Positions 23,493 through 37,594 of a DNA stretch of 64,000 bases are shown here, one piece after another. Under the pieces are notes generated by a model. That model saw only the letters and a program-made list of their open reading frames with translations. It made no database searches and was not told where the DNA came from. Location: assembly GCA_030686995.1 (NCBI GenBank), contig CM060685.1:25926065-25990064 (forward strand), written 5' to 3'. The DNA comes from Artemisia argyi. Taxonomy: Eukaryota; Streptophyta; Magnoliopsida; Asterales; Asteraceae. The translations under genes were made by a program, and so were the position numbers. Every line of letters begins with the position of its first letter. The first letter of the stretch is position 1.

Positions 23493-24231
23493 TGTTGGAA
23501 TTATGATATCATGACAATCATATAAACCAAACACATCAAGAGAGCATAGCGGAAGCAATTACAAGATCATATAATATGTAATTAATTAATCAAACATAAA
23601 AGTAAACATACCTTTGTGATTCTAGCCCGAACAAGAATCAAATGCAATCTTCAAATCAAGAACCCTAATTAGGGTTTATGTGGATTATAAGAATTACCCA
23701 TTACCTCTTTTGTAATTCAATCCAAGAATCAAATAATAGTGTGTTTGAATCGTGTTCTTGTACACACGTACTAATTCAAGTAAAAGTTTATGCAAGTAAA
23801 TTAAACACAAAACCTTTAGTTTATGAAAATCGAATCCCTAATATGGGATTGAGGTTGGATCGATTTTAGGGACAAGAGAAGGAGAAAAACACCAAGATGT
23901 GTGTGTACAAGTTATGAGAAAACAATAACCCATGAGGTGTTTATATATTTGATGAAACTTGGAGCTCAAGGCACAAAGGAGGTGGTACTCCTTCTAGAAC
24001 TTTCTTGACCTTCCAATTATTTACAAGTATTACTTTCCTAATCTTCGTCTAACGGTCGTTAGTCATTCTCCGTTAAATACTAAGGATCGTTACTAGTTTT
24101 GTGTTTATTAATAATTATATACAAATTTATAAATAATTATTCTTTTACTCTTCATACGTAAAGTGTGCAATCCCACGATCTCGAGTTCGATCCTAACATA
24201 CGACTACTAAAATAATGTCCATAATCTAACA
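23493..24231 (-). mobile_element. 3' LTR of the LARD-like element
   Basis: On the minus strand it starts TGTTAGATTATGGAC and ends ATAATTCCAACA; the other copy is 30105-30841. The minus-strand purine tract AAGTGGGAGC lies at 24232-24242. Confidence 0.85.
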
Positions 24232-27200
24232 GCTCCCACTTGGACATATTTTAATAGTGTAATCACATCGATTAGCGTCTTGCAACACGCCGATGCCTCT
24301 AGTACGATCTCGAGTAAGGCTCCTGGACAAACCGTTTAATGATTTCTCATTATTATTATCCTTTTGTTTCTAATACCATGTTAATAAGGATATGGATCAA
24401 AGCCATTCATTAATTAACCATTCTGTTTCTCCTTGTTTATGATTGATGAAGATTACCAAATCTTCTGAACATATTCAGGGGAGATCTTGGGTGCGGCCGC
24501 ACATGCATCTTACCAACCCTACGAGGGGCCCAGCAGTATTAAACTCCAAAAATAAATTTGAAGGAACAAATTCTATCTTAACTACAAGCAAAACCCACAA
24601 ACTTTGTAACACTTCCGAAAACAACCCTTATGACTACCAGTTACATATAGCGTTAAGTTGTTCCACAAAAATGTACTACATTCATGACACTTATCTTGCA
24701 TCTCAAGTCTGAGGATAACTTCTCATGATTTACTTAATAACAAAATCTATAAAGTAACATCATGTTGTTGGGATAAGTCCTATATTCGGTATCATTGAAT
24801 ATCATCTGAAATGGCATGACTACGCATCAATATACTTTAAGTATATTATACCAAACTTCATATTTTTCTTGATTTAATAATATTCCCATATTATTAACTG
24901 ACAACGGACAATTTAGAATAACATTTATTCATGGATTAAACATACAAATATAGGATACAATATATTATAATTTAAACATACCATGTATTTTATTATAATA
25001 ATTGTTTAACATCCCTTATCCAAATACTAAATAGATCAATGCATGATAACTCTTGTTGATGAATTATGTCTCAAGTAATGACATTCATACTTGTTGACAA
25101 GTCATAAATCATCCAACTTTGATCTATTGGAATTCTAAGAATACTTATTTCAAGAATTCAACTATTGAAGTCCTTATATGTGCATACTCAACTATTTTGA
25201 TAATGCCATATTTCATAAAATGTGTGACATCCTTAACCACCAATTTATGATAATCAAACTTCCAAACATTTTTAAAGTTTGAAGTATTCATATTCTCTTA
25301 ATGTATAATGCAACTATACTCTTTTTAAGCACAACTAGTACATATAGCAAAGGATGAAATCCTTTCCATAACTAGTATTGACTGTCGTCTCAATTTCATT
25401 AGCATCATTGTATGCAACAACAATATGCTATTAAATTTCCCGTAAACATTAATATCTATTGTGTAATGTTTGATGCCCTTCAAACTTTCAAGTTTGTTGG
25501 CTATGACAATTTTCACAACAATTGAAAAATTGTTCATCTATAGAATTTGGAAGCTGTTCCAGATTTAGGATGTGATTCTATAATCAAACATATTCTTTTT
25601 TTTTAGAATATTACACAAGTTATCTAATAACCTTTTAATTAGATATTAATATTGCTAAATCATCTTGTAATCAAGCATGATACAACAAAACATGATGTGC
25701 ATGAAAAATCTTTGAGTCATACTTAGAATTTATTCATGTCATACATATCCATTTAGACTTTCTAAATGATATATCATGTTATATTAGATTTATTTACCGC
25801 ACATGTTTCAACAATAAACATTCATTCCAAGGTTGTATGTCTTATTTTCTAAATCATTAAAGTTTCATTCCAAACTACAATGGTTACCTTATCTTTTAAG
25901 AAACTCATCTTCATTTTCTAGTCTAACTATTAAGATAAACCAAGTTTTTTAAAATTGATTATCTTTATGGACAGCATCTTAATCATTCATAGCATGTGTA
26001 CTTTACCCAATTTCATAATTGGTAATGTAGCATGATGATTATCAGGTTTACAATAATCCTGTAAATCATAACCCTCAGCATATTCATCAAATATCTAAGA
26101 TATGTTTCTATTATATGAATGACAATTCGATCATCTTGATATTTACCATTTAAATGTCAAACTTTATTATCATCTTGAGATTTAACATCCAAATGTCAAA
26201 CTTCATCATGATATTTACTAGTGTATTTTAGAAGATTATGTATCTTGTAATTTTATCTTTTAAAGATCAAAACTCCCACTTGCTTTTAGTAATTCAAAGA
26301 CTATCTTTAAGTACTTAGCAAATAAAGAAACAATACAATGTTCTCTTTTGGGATATTACAAATACTTATTGATAGTTCCTAACTTTACTTTGTTAATAAC
26401 CTCTTCATAAGCAGTTAAACAAATTTAGAACTTCAATTTAAGACTTAATGTAATTCATCACATTCTATCATATGATGATGTCTTATTGATCTTCTAGGTT
26501 GGAGTTTTATTAAATATGTCCAAGTCATGCTCAATATTCTAACCTTGATAACTTTTGGAAGAAAAGAAGTCATAGTTATCTTTAATCAAACAATATAAAC
26601 AATATAACTAGAGTTTGATTTTCCTAACTGAACATACCATAAACATTTGGCATTTCATTAAGATTAATATTGTAAGACTATCTAACAATATTTAAGATAA
26701 CCATATTCCTTTTGACTTGTCTATTTACCAACTAATTCATTTTAATGGTATAATAAATTTCAAGCCAATTGCATGCTTTATAACACAAGTACTTTTAATA
26801 AAGTCACTTCATGTCCATGTCTCTCCAAGAAAACATAAACTGTTATAATCCCACTATACATTATAAGTCATTTAACAATTTAATGGCTTCATGTATATGT
26901 CTTAATTAAAACACATAACAAGATAACGTCTTACTTTATTATAAATCTTGTAACAATTAAAAGACTTTATGTTTATATCTTTACAATGAAACATAAACAT
27001 GTTTAACTAAAGTAATTATGAACACCATCTTTTGGTTTCAATCTTGATTTCAAGTTAATTTATTACTTCACAATAATGTAAATAACATTATTTTTTCATT
27101 TATTTATGTCATTCCAAGAACACATAAATATTCAGATTGAACTAGCATTAGATTACTTAATTAATTTATGTCATACCATGAATTCATAAATATACTAATT

Positions 27201-30104
27201 AAAGTAGTCTTGATATTATATTGACACATGTTGTAATAGGTATCTAATTTAGAAACTGCAAATTCTCATAGTTCAATTACATCAGTTGATCTGCTAGTAA
27301 TGAAAATATGAAATTCACCTTGTTGTTGCAATCTATCTAAGCTCTCACATAACATAAATTGTAACACCAAGTGTTTCTTGAATTAGATTAGTATAATTCA
27401 TATTAGAACATTATTCTCTTACCTTGCACTCTTGCAGTCAAGAGAATCCATTAAATCATATCATTATGAGTTATTTCTTGCACACATTAAAGATAACATT
27501 TCTCTCACTTGTGCATGGAACAACCTCATATAGTTGATAAACAACACGCCATGCATTTGTTTATGTGATCAATATGATTTTGTCTTCTATTTTAGCATAA
27601 CAAGTAGATGTAGAACAACAATGTCTAGTAAGAAAATGTACAAGACTATCCTTAAAAGTATGAGTTTCTACACTTGGAACGTAATTATCTTTAGCTACCA
27701 AGATGTCAAAGCTTGTAACTCCCACTGAATTAAAGATCATTACAATAATTCCTTATTCAGTAATAAGTACACAATACTCCCACTGAATTTGACAACATTG
27801 TAAATGTTTCATATCCAGTGAAAACAAATATTGTGCTTTTAACTTTCCTACACCTTTAAATGTCCATACGTAACAATTACTTATGCACTAAAGAGTGTAT
27901 TCTACTACGTAAATGATGGACTATCCACCAAATGCTATTAACTTGAAAATTGGGCATGCAATTTCTTCCTTAACAGGTCTACCATCCTACAATGTATGTA
28001 GCACCTTTAGAATAGTTAAAACAACTAGTTTGTTTTTAAACATTTTGCAGTAATTAGTATAGCTTCTAATTATAATAACTCATAAAATGTCATACATAAT
28101 TTTTCTGTTAACCAAATATCATATTTGTTACTAAGAATTTAATCACCGAATGAGGATGATAAAATATCTATGGAAAATATTCGCAATTTTCTTAACTATT
28201 AAAAAATTTGCTATGAGTTATATTAGCATTTAGACATATCTAATATTCCTATTATCCTTTTCATTCATGAAAAGAAATAGGATTGTATCTCACTCTTCTT
28301 TCATAGAAAGGAGACTTCTTTTGTCTTTTAAGTAAATTATTCTTAATCAACATTTGTTTGAAAACAGAACTAGATCAATTTACCAAAGCCCAAAGTGCGT
28401 TTACGGTTTGAACATTGCATTAATACATTAAAACGAATTTCAAAATTCAATTTCAGTATTTTCGATAATTAGATCTTTAAGAAAATAAAATACCCATTGG
28501 TAAATATATTCATATAAACCATAGTATTTTCTTAAAGCTAGAATCCTAATTGACATAGTACCATTACATCAGTTGATCTGCTAGTATTGATAGTATTCAA
28601 CAAGGTAATTGTCGAACAATAATTGCCAATATCATATTGCAATTCCTAGATTTATGGGATTTACAATAACAAAAATTTTGTAATGTAAACATGTTTGATC
28701 CCCATATTAATGCCTTGAGTCCAAGATCTCACTTCCTACTCAATTTAAGTCGTCTAACTTAAAAACTGCAAACTCATAAATCCATCAGATCAGTTGATCT
28801 GCTAGCAATGAATTTATGAAATTTACCTCTCCATAGCAATCTCGCCAAGTTCTCGCATGACGTAAATTACAACTTCAAGTGTTCTTAATTAGATGGCATT
28901 CGACTTAATTTTATAAGGGTATTAAATTTTGACGTGTAATCAAAATAATGTATGAAGAAGCATGCATACAACTTCATAACATTGGTTTTATAAAACATTT
29001 TTATTATCAATTTACTAAGAGTAAAATAACAAAGTTTTGATTGAGGTATCGGGTTCATTAATTAAAGAATTACCAACAATTATCATCCACTTATATCGTA
29101 CTTTTGCATAAGCCCTAAGGCTTAGTGTTTCGGATAATCATTGTGGAATTGTGGTGAATTCACCCTTAAGATGACAGTGTACGTAATATAGTGATATAGC
29201 TAAGTCTAGAGTCGGCACACAAGTGGTTATAGAGAACCGGTAGGTGCATGGTCTTTAATAACCCCTCTCTACAAGCACATTGTATGGCAACCTTCGGTCC
29301 TCCTTTCGCACACTATGTACAAAAACATCAATCAACCAATCCTTTAAAATTTTGACTCTTAAACCAAAACAATTTCGCCATTTATTTAGTCCATATTATT
29401 TTTCTATTCAAAAATTACCCTTTTCGTTTATAAACATGTCTAAGATAATAATAAACAAAAAACAAGTAATATATAATAAAAAAATAAACAACCAAATAAA
29501 CATATACATGACATAACAATTAAATATGTATAAAACATGTAGCCACATGCAAATTTATTCAATAGTCCTATTAATAATCAAGTCTAGTGTATTATGCATT
29601 TATTCAATTAAGGCTTTCTTCTTCAAAGGAAAAAGAGCCACATACATCGATAAATCGATTGCGTAAGCCAAAACTAAACAAATACCACATAGCACATAAT
29701 TGATTACTTAATATTGGAGTCTTCCCCAATTCGACATCTATTAATAAAATTACATGTTTCGATATAACTTAACAATTAATTCATATATCCAATTTAAACC
29801 ATTTAAATTTTCATAAAGTAAAATCCATGCAAACATGCACTTTTCATGGATTATGCTTAACAATTAACATATTGCACCAAGATCGTTTACTAAAACGCAT
29901 AACCAATTACATGACAACCTAGGGTTTCTAATCATATTAAAAATCAAAACCAAAAACCCTAAATATCTAATAAGGTCAATCGACCTAAATAAAAATTAGG
30001 GTTAGGAATCAAAAATCCATAAAAACATGTAATTAAACGAATCAAGATTCAATTTTTATGCGTTTCGATAATTAATTACACATTATACCGGCTCTAGATG
30101 CCAC
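24232..30104 (-). mobile_element. Internal noncoding region of the LARD-like element
   Basis: AT-rich, with no recognisable coding domain. The phrase CATCAGTTGATCTGCTAG (or a close variant) occurs near 27283, 28565 and 28790, in two cases within a longer diverged repeat of over 100 bp (27236-27400 and 28740-28900). AGTGGGAG (minus strand) recurs near 24234, 26272, 27720 and 27778. Confidence 0.6.
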
Positions 30105-30841
30105 TGTTGGAATAATGATATCATGACAATCATATAAACCAAACACATCAAGAGAGCATAGCGGAAGCAATTACAAGATCATATAATATGTAATTAATTA
30201 ATCAAACATAAAAGTAAACATACCTTTGTGATTCTAGCCCGAACAAGAATCAAATGCAATCTTCAAATCAAGAACCCTAATTAGGGTTTATGTGGATTAT
30301 AAGAATTACCCATTTCTTTTGTAATTCAATCCAAGAATCAAACAATAGTGTGTTTGAATCGTGTTCTTGTACACCCGTACTAATTCAAGTAAAAGTTTAT
30401 GCAAGTAAATTAAACACAAAACCTTTAGTTTATGAAAATCGAATCCCTAAGATGCGATTGAGGTTTGATCGATTTTAGGGACAAGAGAAGGAGAAAAACA
30501 CCAAGATGTGTGTGTACAAGTTATGAGAAAACAATAACTCATGAGGTGTTTATATACTTGATGAAACTTGGAGCTCAAGGCACAAAGGAGGTGGAACTCC
30601 TTCTAGAACTTTCTTGACCTTCCAATTATTCACAAGTATTACTTTCCTAATCTTCGTCTAATGGTCGTTAGTCATTCTCCGTTAAATACTAGCAGTCGTT
30701 ACTAGTTTTGTGTTTATTAATAATTATATATAACATTTATAAATAATTATTCTTTTACTCTTCATACGTAAGGTGTGCAATCCCACGATCTCGAGTTCGA
30801 TCCTAACATACGACTACTAAAATAATGTCCATAATCTAATA
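30105..30841 (-). mobile_element. 5' LTR of the LARD-like element
   Basis: Partner of 23493-24231 with scattered substitutions and small indels. The primer-binding site abuts it at about 30089-30104 (plus-strand CCGGCTCTAGATGCCA). Confidence 0.85.
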
Positions 30842-31213
30842 GTTTATATAAGTAAAAGAGCATATTTTGTAATATACATAAAGGTAGCATCTCATAAGAT
30901 ACATTACAAAAATTCATAATACTGTAATATAGTATGTATATGTTTATCATTATTGGGTTATGTTATAAATTTATCATCATAAAATGGTGTTATAAACTTG
31001 ATGCTATAAAACCAAAACATAACGCAAGAGATTTGATATAACCATTGTTACCAAAGTCAAAAACAGAATCACCTTACTTTACATGGTTAGTGGATTAACT
31101 TATTCGAACCAAAACTGTAGTAAACTTTAGTACAGGAATATCTACAACCTGCTGTAAATTCAATTTTAAGAATTAAAGGGTAAAAAATGATCACACTGGC
31201 AAAAAGGGATGAG
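30842..31213 (-). other. Region 3' of the IDH gene
   Basis: AT-rich with no ORF; probably contains the IDH 3' UTR. No other feature seen. Confidence 0.4.
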
Positions 31214-31488
31214 TCAATCAAGTGCAGATATGACAGCATCAGCAACCTCTTGAGTTGTGCTACTTCCTCCAAGATCTTTTGTGCGGTATTTTCCCTCACA
31301 GATAACACGTTTCACAGCAGTTTCTAAGCGATCTGCATAATCAGGAAGCTGAAGATATCCAAGCATCATTGCAGATGAAAGAAGCAAAGCCACAGGGTTT
31401 ACTATCTTTTTCTCAATCATTTTTAGTTTCCCAACATTCCCAGCTGATGCGCCTTGCTCAAATGTACCGTACTCTGTGCCAACATTTC
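31214..31488 (-). pseudogene. NAD-dependent isocitrate dehydrogenase regulatory subunit, last exon
   Basis: After a minus-strand ACAG acceptor it reads NVGTEYGTFEQGASAGNVGK, then VALLLSSAMMLGYLQLPDYA, DRLETAVKRV, DLGGSSTTQEVADAVISALD and TGA (31214-31216). These are the conserved C-terminal motifs of the plant mitochondrial NAD-IDH regulatory (gamma/IDH1-like) subunit, which pairs with the catalytic subunit in the TCA cycle to convert isocitrate to 2-oxoglutarate. The exon is open and its splice phase matches the exon at 31613. The gene as a whole is broken further upstream by insertions. Confidence 0.9.
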
Positions 31489-31612
31489 CTGTAATAATCA
31501 ATCATTTAGCTACTCATAATGCTTAAAGAATCAGTTTTGGATAATCATTTTAATATCAGTTGCAACAGGATTTAGTATGATATACAAAGCAAACTGGTTT
31601 AGAAGTACGTAC

Positions 31613-31691
31613 CTCCTGGCATTACACCTGTGCCGCCAGTGATACCAGCTGCAGTGTTTGAAATTAGGTTGCCATATAGGTTCGGTGTCAC
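31613..31691 (-). pseudogene. IDH regulatory subunit, penultimate exon (79 bp)
   Basis: Between a GCAG acceptor and a GTACGT donor on the minus strand it reads VTPNLYGNLISNTAAG, then ITGGTGVMPG, plus one base of the next Gly codon. VTPNLYGN...GGTGVMPG is an invariant IDH block near the active-site side of the fold. Phase joins perfectly to both neighbours. Confidence 0.92.
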
Positions 31692-33056
31692 CTGCAAGAT
31701 TCAAACAATTCGCTTATCAGTAACAATCTAATTGCAGTTCAGATGATAACAAAATCAGAAAATGTGCATGTAATAATAGATATGAAAGCAACCATATTTG
31801 TCACCATGTTACATGGTAAAATGGAAGCCAATCATTCGACCAACACAATTAAGTTACTAACCCACAAACCAACACATTAAACAAAAGAAGTGTAATGAAA
31901 CAAACTAAGTTACTAACCCACAAACCAACACAACATATGAGGTTGAAATTTCATATTTATCTATCTTAAATGCTAAGATTTAAAAGTCCACATGCTTAAG
32001 GGGTAAAATTGTCATCGTGAGCTATCTTAGAAAGAGGTGACTCATTTGTGAAATCTAAAATCCAAGTCTAACACTAAAGGTCAGGTGTAGTAGGTATCAT
32101 GGAACACTTTATTATTAGGAGTGTTCACCTACTTGGACTATCTAATTAAGGGAGAATGTATCCTAAGTGTGCAAGCAATACTAGGACCGTTTAGGACCGC
32201 TGGTCCGGCACGGGCTTAGGACTGGTATTTTTCGAACCCGGCTCAGGCTTAAGCCCATCATCTACCGGATACATCCTTTACAAAATAAATGCAATAATTC
32301 ATTTATGAGATGTCACAGAATAAATGCAGCTTCCCTCGAATTATAACTAACCAATATTAACAGTATGGATTTTGTTCCACAAGATTACTCTATTTGTCTC
32401 AGATTGGAGAGTAACTTGGATAACTGACTAATAATCCCTCATAGTAGGTGTTGGATTTATTTCAGGTCCCTACTGTCATGGTTATCATATTCAAGGGGAC
32501 CCACAAATTAGAATGCTAAATGATCAGAAGGAACATAACCTAATCCTTGTTCATTTCTCAAAAAAAATATGAATACAACAAAAACTTTGGTTTCTATAGA
32601 CTAATTAAGTGGGACATAGGTGAGCATAGGGTAGAGTGTGGTATAACATATTGTGCAGCCAAGAACCAAATCTGAATAAGGATATGTTAGACCCGCGCAT
32701 TATTAATATTTCCAATGAATAAATACTATTTCTGTTATGCCTTTCAAAAAAAATTTCTATTCTATTCATTAGATATCATATGTATTATTATATAGATAAC
32801 GATTAGGATTAGTAATCTTAGTTAAGAGAATCTATATATGGGGATTATGAATAGTAAATTCTTTATGCTAGCCCTGCAGATAAACATATCTACTGAATTA
32901 TTGATGCAATTTAGGTTTTTACTGACTTAACATAACTGAAGCTAGGAACGTATAAACTACCAAATGAAATGACAAAATAAGCAACAATTAGTATATGTGG
33001 AAAAGAATAATAGTAGCTATATCTGGTGCATAACGAAGATGATATAAGCACCATAC
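31692..33056 (-). other. IDH intron, 1.37 kb
   Basis: It runs from the GTATGG donor after 33057 to the GCAG acceptor before 31691. AT-rich, no ORF. A small GC-richer patch near 32190-32260 was not identified. Confidence 0.7.
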
Positions 33057-33142
33057 CATGACATCAAATTGCTCAGGTTTTGAAACAAGTTGCATGCAGC
33101 AGTTGTCCATAATAATTTCACTGTATTTGATGTCGGGATAAC
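33057..33142 (-). pseudogene. IDH exon, 3' piece (left of the Copia insertion)
   Basis: On the minus strand it reads [20 protein letters not shown], then SKPEQFDVM, up to the GTATGG donor. [16 protein letters not shown] is an IDH hallmark. Its upstream edge, ATAAC at 33138-33142, is the target-site duplication of the Copia element, and the exon resumes at 55558. The interruption is inside coding sequence. Confidence 0.92.
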
Positions 33143-33277
33143 TAAAGGAACTAAGAAGTCTGAGCACGGTCAAGACAAGTCAGAACTGAAAGTCAACCAT
33201 ACAATCAATCATACGCAATCAATGATCAAGCCTCAATCTAACAAACTACAATTACATCTCAAAGCTCAGAGGAATTG
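33143..33277 (+). mobile_element. Copia 5' LTR, first part
   Basis: Matches 55228-55374 of the 3' LTR and lacks 12 bp present there. It is interrupted after AATTG, the target duplication of the inserted solo LTR, and resumes at 36911. Confidence 0.92.
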
Positions 33278-33689
33278 TGTAACACCCCCAAAATTTGGTA
33301 CAGTGGAAGACTCAACAAGCTTTCGAGGTGTTACGGGGATTGGTATCCAACACAAGACATAAAAGAACGAGATAAAGTAAGCATGAGAAAAACACAACCA
33401 AAACGGGGTTTTAAAGTTTACATTTATCCTAAATTCATCCAAAGTCAGGCCCAAAAGAAATAAACATAGGTCCACAATTATATATCCGAGTTTTAGAAAA
33501 TAGACCCATAAACTAGGTGCCATAGCCAAGCCTTCCAATCCAAGCATCCAAATCATTACTTAATTACCTGAGAAAACGTGCTAAAAGTCAGCTTTCGCTG
33601 GTGAGATCATAGGTTTAAATTCATAATTCAATTAATTGGACATATACGCAAAACGCTTGCTAGCTAGACTAGGGATTAACTCAAAACAT

Positions 33690-33792
33690 GCGGATACCCT
33701 CCGCTCCAACATAAATACACGGATACCCTCCGTAACATCATAAATACACAGATAACCTCCGTAATATCATAAATACTCGGATAACCTCCGAA
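33690..33792. repeat. 31-bp tandem repeat, about four units
   Basis: GGATA(C/A)CCTCCG followed by a ...CATAAATAC spacer is repeated four times within the solo LTR. The units differ by point changes. Confidence 0.8.
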
Positions 33793-36366
33793 GTATCAAA
33801 ATCCTATAGGTGCACACTATAGTATCCAAATAAGCCAACCATAACTAGTCCACACGCGATAATACACTATGTGACTAAAGTTGACAAATCTTCCTAGTTC
33901 CATAAGCATAGCAAGTTTTAAAAAATAAAAGCGATAATAGTCCACATAAAATAATTTGCACGTTTCTCACCCCATATATTGAAAACAAAGTTCAAGAGTA
34001 AAAAGTGGGGCTATGACTCACCTCAAGTCCAGAAATCAGCAAGAAGAAATCGGTAGAAGTAAGATGTATAGTAACTCAAATAACGGCAACTACGGACTCG
34101 GCACTTCCTAACAATATAAACTCGTTTCAGGATCATTTACTTAAAATCAATTATTCCCAATCCCGAACGTATTCCATTTTAATTTCCGAAAATCCATTTC
34201 TCGTATTATTCTCGTATTAGTAGTTTGAAGTTTGACGTTTGGTATCCATGCGGGTGGTGGATCGACACAACTCAAAACAAGAAGTCACAAACAAAAGAAT
34301 AATAAAACAACCTATAGGTCTAATATTAGCCTAATATAATATTTAAATAAATCATCAAAGTTTATCAAATCCGTCGATTTGGTAATCCCCCATATTTATT
34401 TACTTAATATACCAGTCTAAGATTATACCCCAAATCCTAAGTCACATAGCACGTATGGTACTATATGGTACGTATCAAAGTTTAATAAATTCCCTAATTA
34501 TGCCGTCAAGCTTACCAAATTCGTCAATTTGGCAACTTCACGAGATATTTAGTAATTCATCATTCTTGTACACATACCACAACCTATGGGCGTCGTAGGA
34601 TACGATGCCCATTAATATACTCAATTTATATAACTAAATAGCTCTTATTTAACCTGTCGATTAAATAAGTTACGTAGTTATAGAATGTGAATGTATTAAT
34701 CGTCACATATCCGTGACAACACGAACGTCACAAAATAATCATATAGTCCACTTGGACTCAAGTGACCACGACCCCGTATAACTCGATAGTTTTCCTCGTT
34801 TATTTAAAGATATATTTTATTTAATACTTATCCAACATTAAAGATTTCGTCGTCATTTATAGTCGTTTAATTATAATAACGCTCCCGACATTTATTACAA
34901 TACTTTCATAGTATATTATTTATCGTCACGTTATTATAATATTACTCGTGATCGTTTTATTTTTAATATACGAATTTATATATTTATATATACGTTTTTC
35001 ACGTCTATATACTTATATAAGCGGTTATATTACCAATATTATTATTACAAGTTTTATTATTAGTGTTTGATTATAAAATTTTATTGAGTTATATGAGATG
35101 GTCACATGTCCAAGTCATCACTCTCGGCTCATTGTCCAAGTCCAAATAAAAATGATAATCAAGTCAAACCAAGTAATCAATCTCCGTCCAACAATTCCCA
35201 AAACACGTGCTACAACAATAGGGTCCGACTACGGTACCCGACTAACCTATCTCCGTCATTCTAGTTGACCGTCTCACAATCGGTCCCCAATACCACTTTT
35301 CGTTAACACAACTCCAAAATATACCATGAGTCCATATCAACTCGTCATCAACTTCAAAGTAATATTAGTAATCATAATAACAATAACCAACAATATATAT
35401 ACAAATAACCACAAAATTATAACTCTATAACCATCCTCCCACAATTAAATACTAAATTTACCACAAAAAAAATTTAGCCGAAATGTATATATTTTGCCAT
35501 CTCAAAAGATTTTCAAAATAACCATGTTCGGGTCAAGTTACCAAGTTAAACCCGGGTCAAAAATTATTTACCAAACGTTAGGTGGGTCCCACCCGAGGCC
35601 ACTAGGGTCACGGCTAGCACCCAAGTGCTCGGCTTAGCCCAAACCGACCCCATTGGGTCGTCGGCTTCAAATCAACCCAACTAAACTCAAATCTTTCAAC
35701 CAAGAATCCAACCAAACACCAAATACTAGAACCAAATAAGATCAAAAATCAAGAACCCGGATAATATGTATCATCAACATCAAACCAAGCCCGAATTAGC
35801 ACAAGTTGAGGGTGAAACCCTCGGCTAGGGGGTCGACCATGCAAGAAACAACAACCAAACACCAAAACCCGGATGCCAAACTAAGTTTTAAACATGTTTT
35901 AACAAAAACCCATTATTGTTTCATAAAACCCATTTAGGGAAATCGTGTACCCACGAATTGGGTAACACATCGAGACCCACGAGTTGAAACTCGTGGTCAC
36001 TCACCTTCAAAACGACTCCAAGAATGTATTTCTTCAAAAACCCAACAAGAAAAAGATGAAAAAGATGATGTTTAGGGGCGGTGGTGATGATTTCGTGGTG
36101 TTAGAGGTGGTCGTAGGGCGCGTGAGTTATACCAAAAGATAGACCGAGATGAGGTGGTTAAGATGGTGGTGTTATTTTGGGTGTGGGAGTGGCGGTGGTG
36201 GCTGTGGTTGCCGTTTAAGGTGGCGGCGGTTGTGGAGTTCCAAGAGAGAGAGAGAAAGATGGAAGATGGTGTTTGTATGTTTGTGTTTGTGTGAGATACC
36301 AGGAAAACACAAGGACGATTTGTATATTACTCTTTTTATTTCTTTCTTTCTTTTTAATTAACAATC

Positions 36367-36504
<138 letters not shown>

Positions 36505-36910
36505 GTATTATTAATATTTAGGGTAAGGTGGCTAGGTGTAAATTACACGGACCAAAACCCGTAACTTTTTAAAATACTCCAACTCTTTCTCGAACCGAGC
36601 TCGTTCCCAAATATTTAAAATCTCATGATACGTTCAAAATAAATATATAGTACCATAAATTCAAAACATGAAATTTGTGTTAGGTTATCTAGTGCCGAAG
36701 TCAACGTAGTGCCAAATAAAATCTCGAAATAAATTCTCATCACATCGATAACTCAAATTCGATTCCATAGAAATTTTAAATATAATCAACCACAATATAG
36801 GTTTTACAAGTTCGTTACGAATAAAATTTCAAATATAAATGTATAAACGAACTTTTAACGTAATGCGGGTTTTTAAAATGGCTCCCTAATTTGCCAGTTG
36901 TCACAAATTG

Positions 36911-37093
36911 TGATGTTATGTAATGTGTAGCTTTGTTAACAATGTAGCTTAATTGTAATCAGTTAAAATAGTTTTGACTTTTACTTAGTTTGACTTTGTA
37001 TAAATAGTATACTCTGTACTCATTTTCATTTGAATGAATAATAGTCATTTTTCACACACATTCCTTCCTCTCAATTCTCTCTGTTTACCAATA
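36911..37093 (+). mobile_element. Copia 5' LTR, second part
   Basis: Continues the LTR from 33277 and matches 55375-55557. It contains the TATA-like TATAAATAG near 36998 and ends TTTACCAATA directly before the primer-binding site. Confidence 0.92.
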
Positions 37094-37105
37094 TGGTATC
37101 AGAGC
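37094..37105 (+). other. Copia primer-binding site
   Basis: TGGTATCAGAGC, complementary to the 3' end of plant initiator tRNA-Met, directly abutting the LTR. Confidence 0.95.
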
Positions 37106-37358
37106 ACATCACTTCCGCACCATTGTGAAAACCACCATAACAAACCATCACTAACAAACTCTGATCAACAATAACAAACTTTGACCACCGTAACAAACTT
37201 TGACCACCACCCAAAACCACCATAACAACCATCAAACTCATCGTTAAACACTATTCAATACACAATTCTAATCACAACAATCTCCTGATCATTCCTATCA
37301 TATTAGATTCATACAGAACATCACAAAACAAATGAAATCAACCAAATTCTATCAAAAA
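37106..37358 (+). other. Copia leader and first gag codons
   Basis: A Thr/Asn/Pro-rich AC-repeat leader, then ATG at 37332-37334 and about nine gag codons (MKSTKFYQ...). Gag resumes after 41922 with KHPIFLHQTDHPGL. The insertion in between starts TGTTCGG at 37359; the target duplication CAAAA/CAAAG is imperfect. Confidence 0.65.
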
Positions 37359-37594
37359 TGTTCGGATGAGTGTGGATGACGTTTTCACGTGTTTCAAGGC
37401 TAAGACGAAATCAAAAATATTTTCCGAGCACACCATTGGATAGAGCACAAAAAAACGAGTCAATCGATATTTTATATGGCAAAATTCGGATTGGTGAAAG
37501 ACTAAACGGAGCTCGAACGAAGACTATTATTTAGTAAAAAGGGATCAGCAGAAAAATTGTGATAAAAGGAATAGAATGCAAGTTTATATCACAA

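Larger units (their letters stand above)
23493..30841 (-). mobile_element. LARD-like Copia-type LTR element with a noncoding interior (7.35 kb)
   Basis: Two LTRs of about 738 bp (23493-24231 and 30105-30841) are nearly identical. On the minus strand the primer-binding site is just inside the right LTR (TGGCATCTAGAGCCGG, a variant of the initiator-Met PBS) and the polypurine tract just inside the left one (CAAGTGGGAGC). The flanks GTATA and GTTTA suggest an imperfect 5-bp duplication. The interior of 5.87 kb, read on both strands, gives no frame above about 90 codons and no gag, RT or integrase motif. It therefore resembles a large retrotransposon derivative mobilised by another element. It sits between the convergent SSL and IDH genes. 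Confidence 0.8.
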
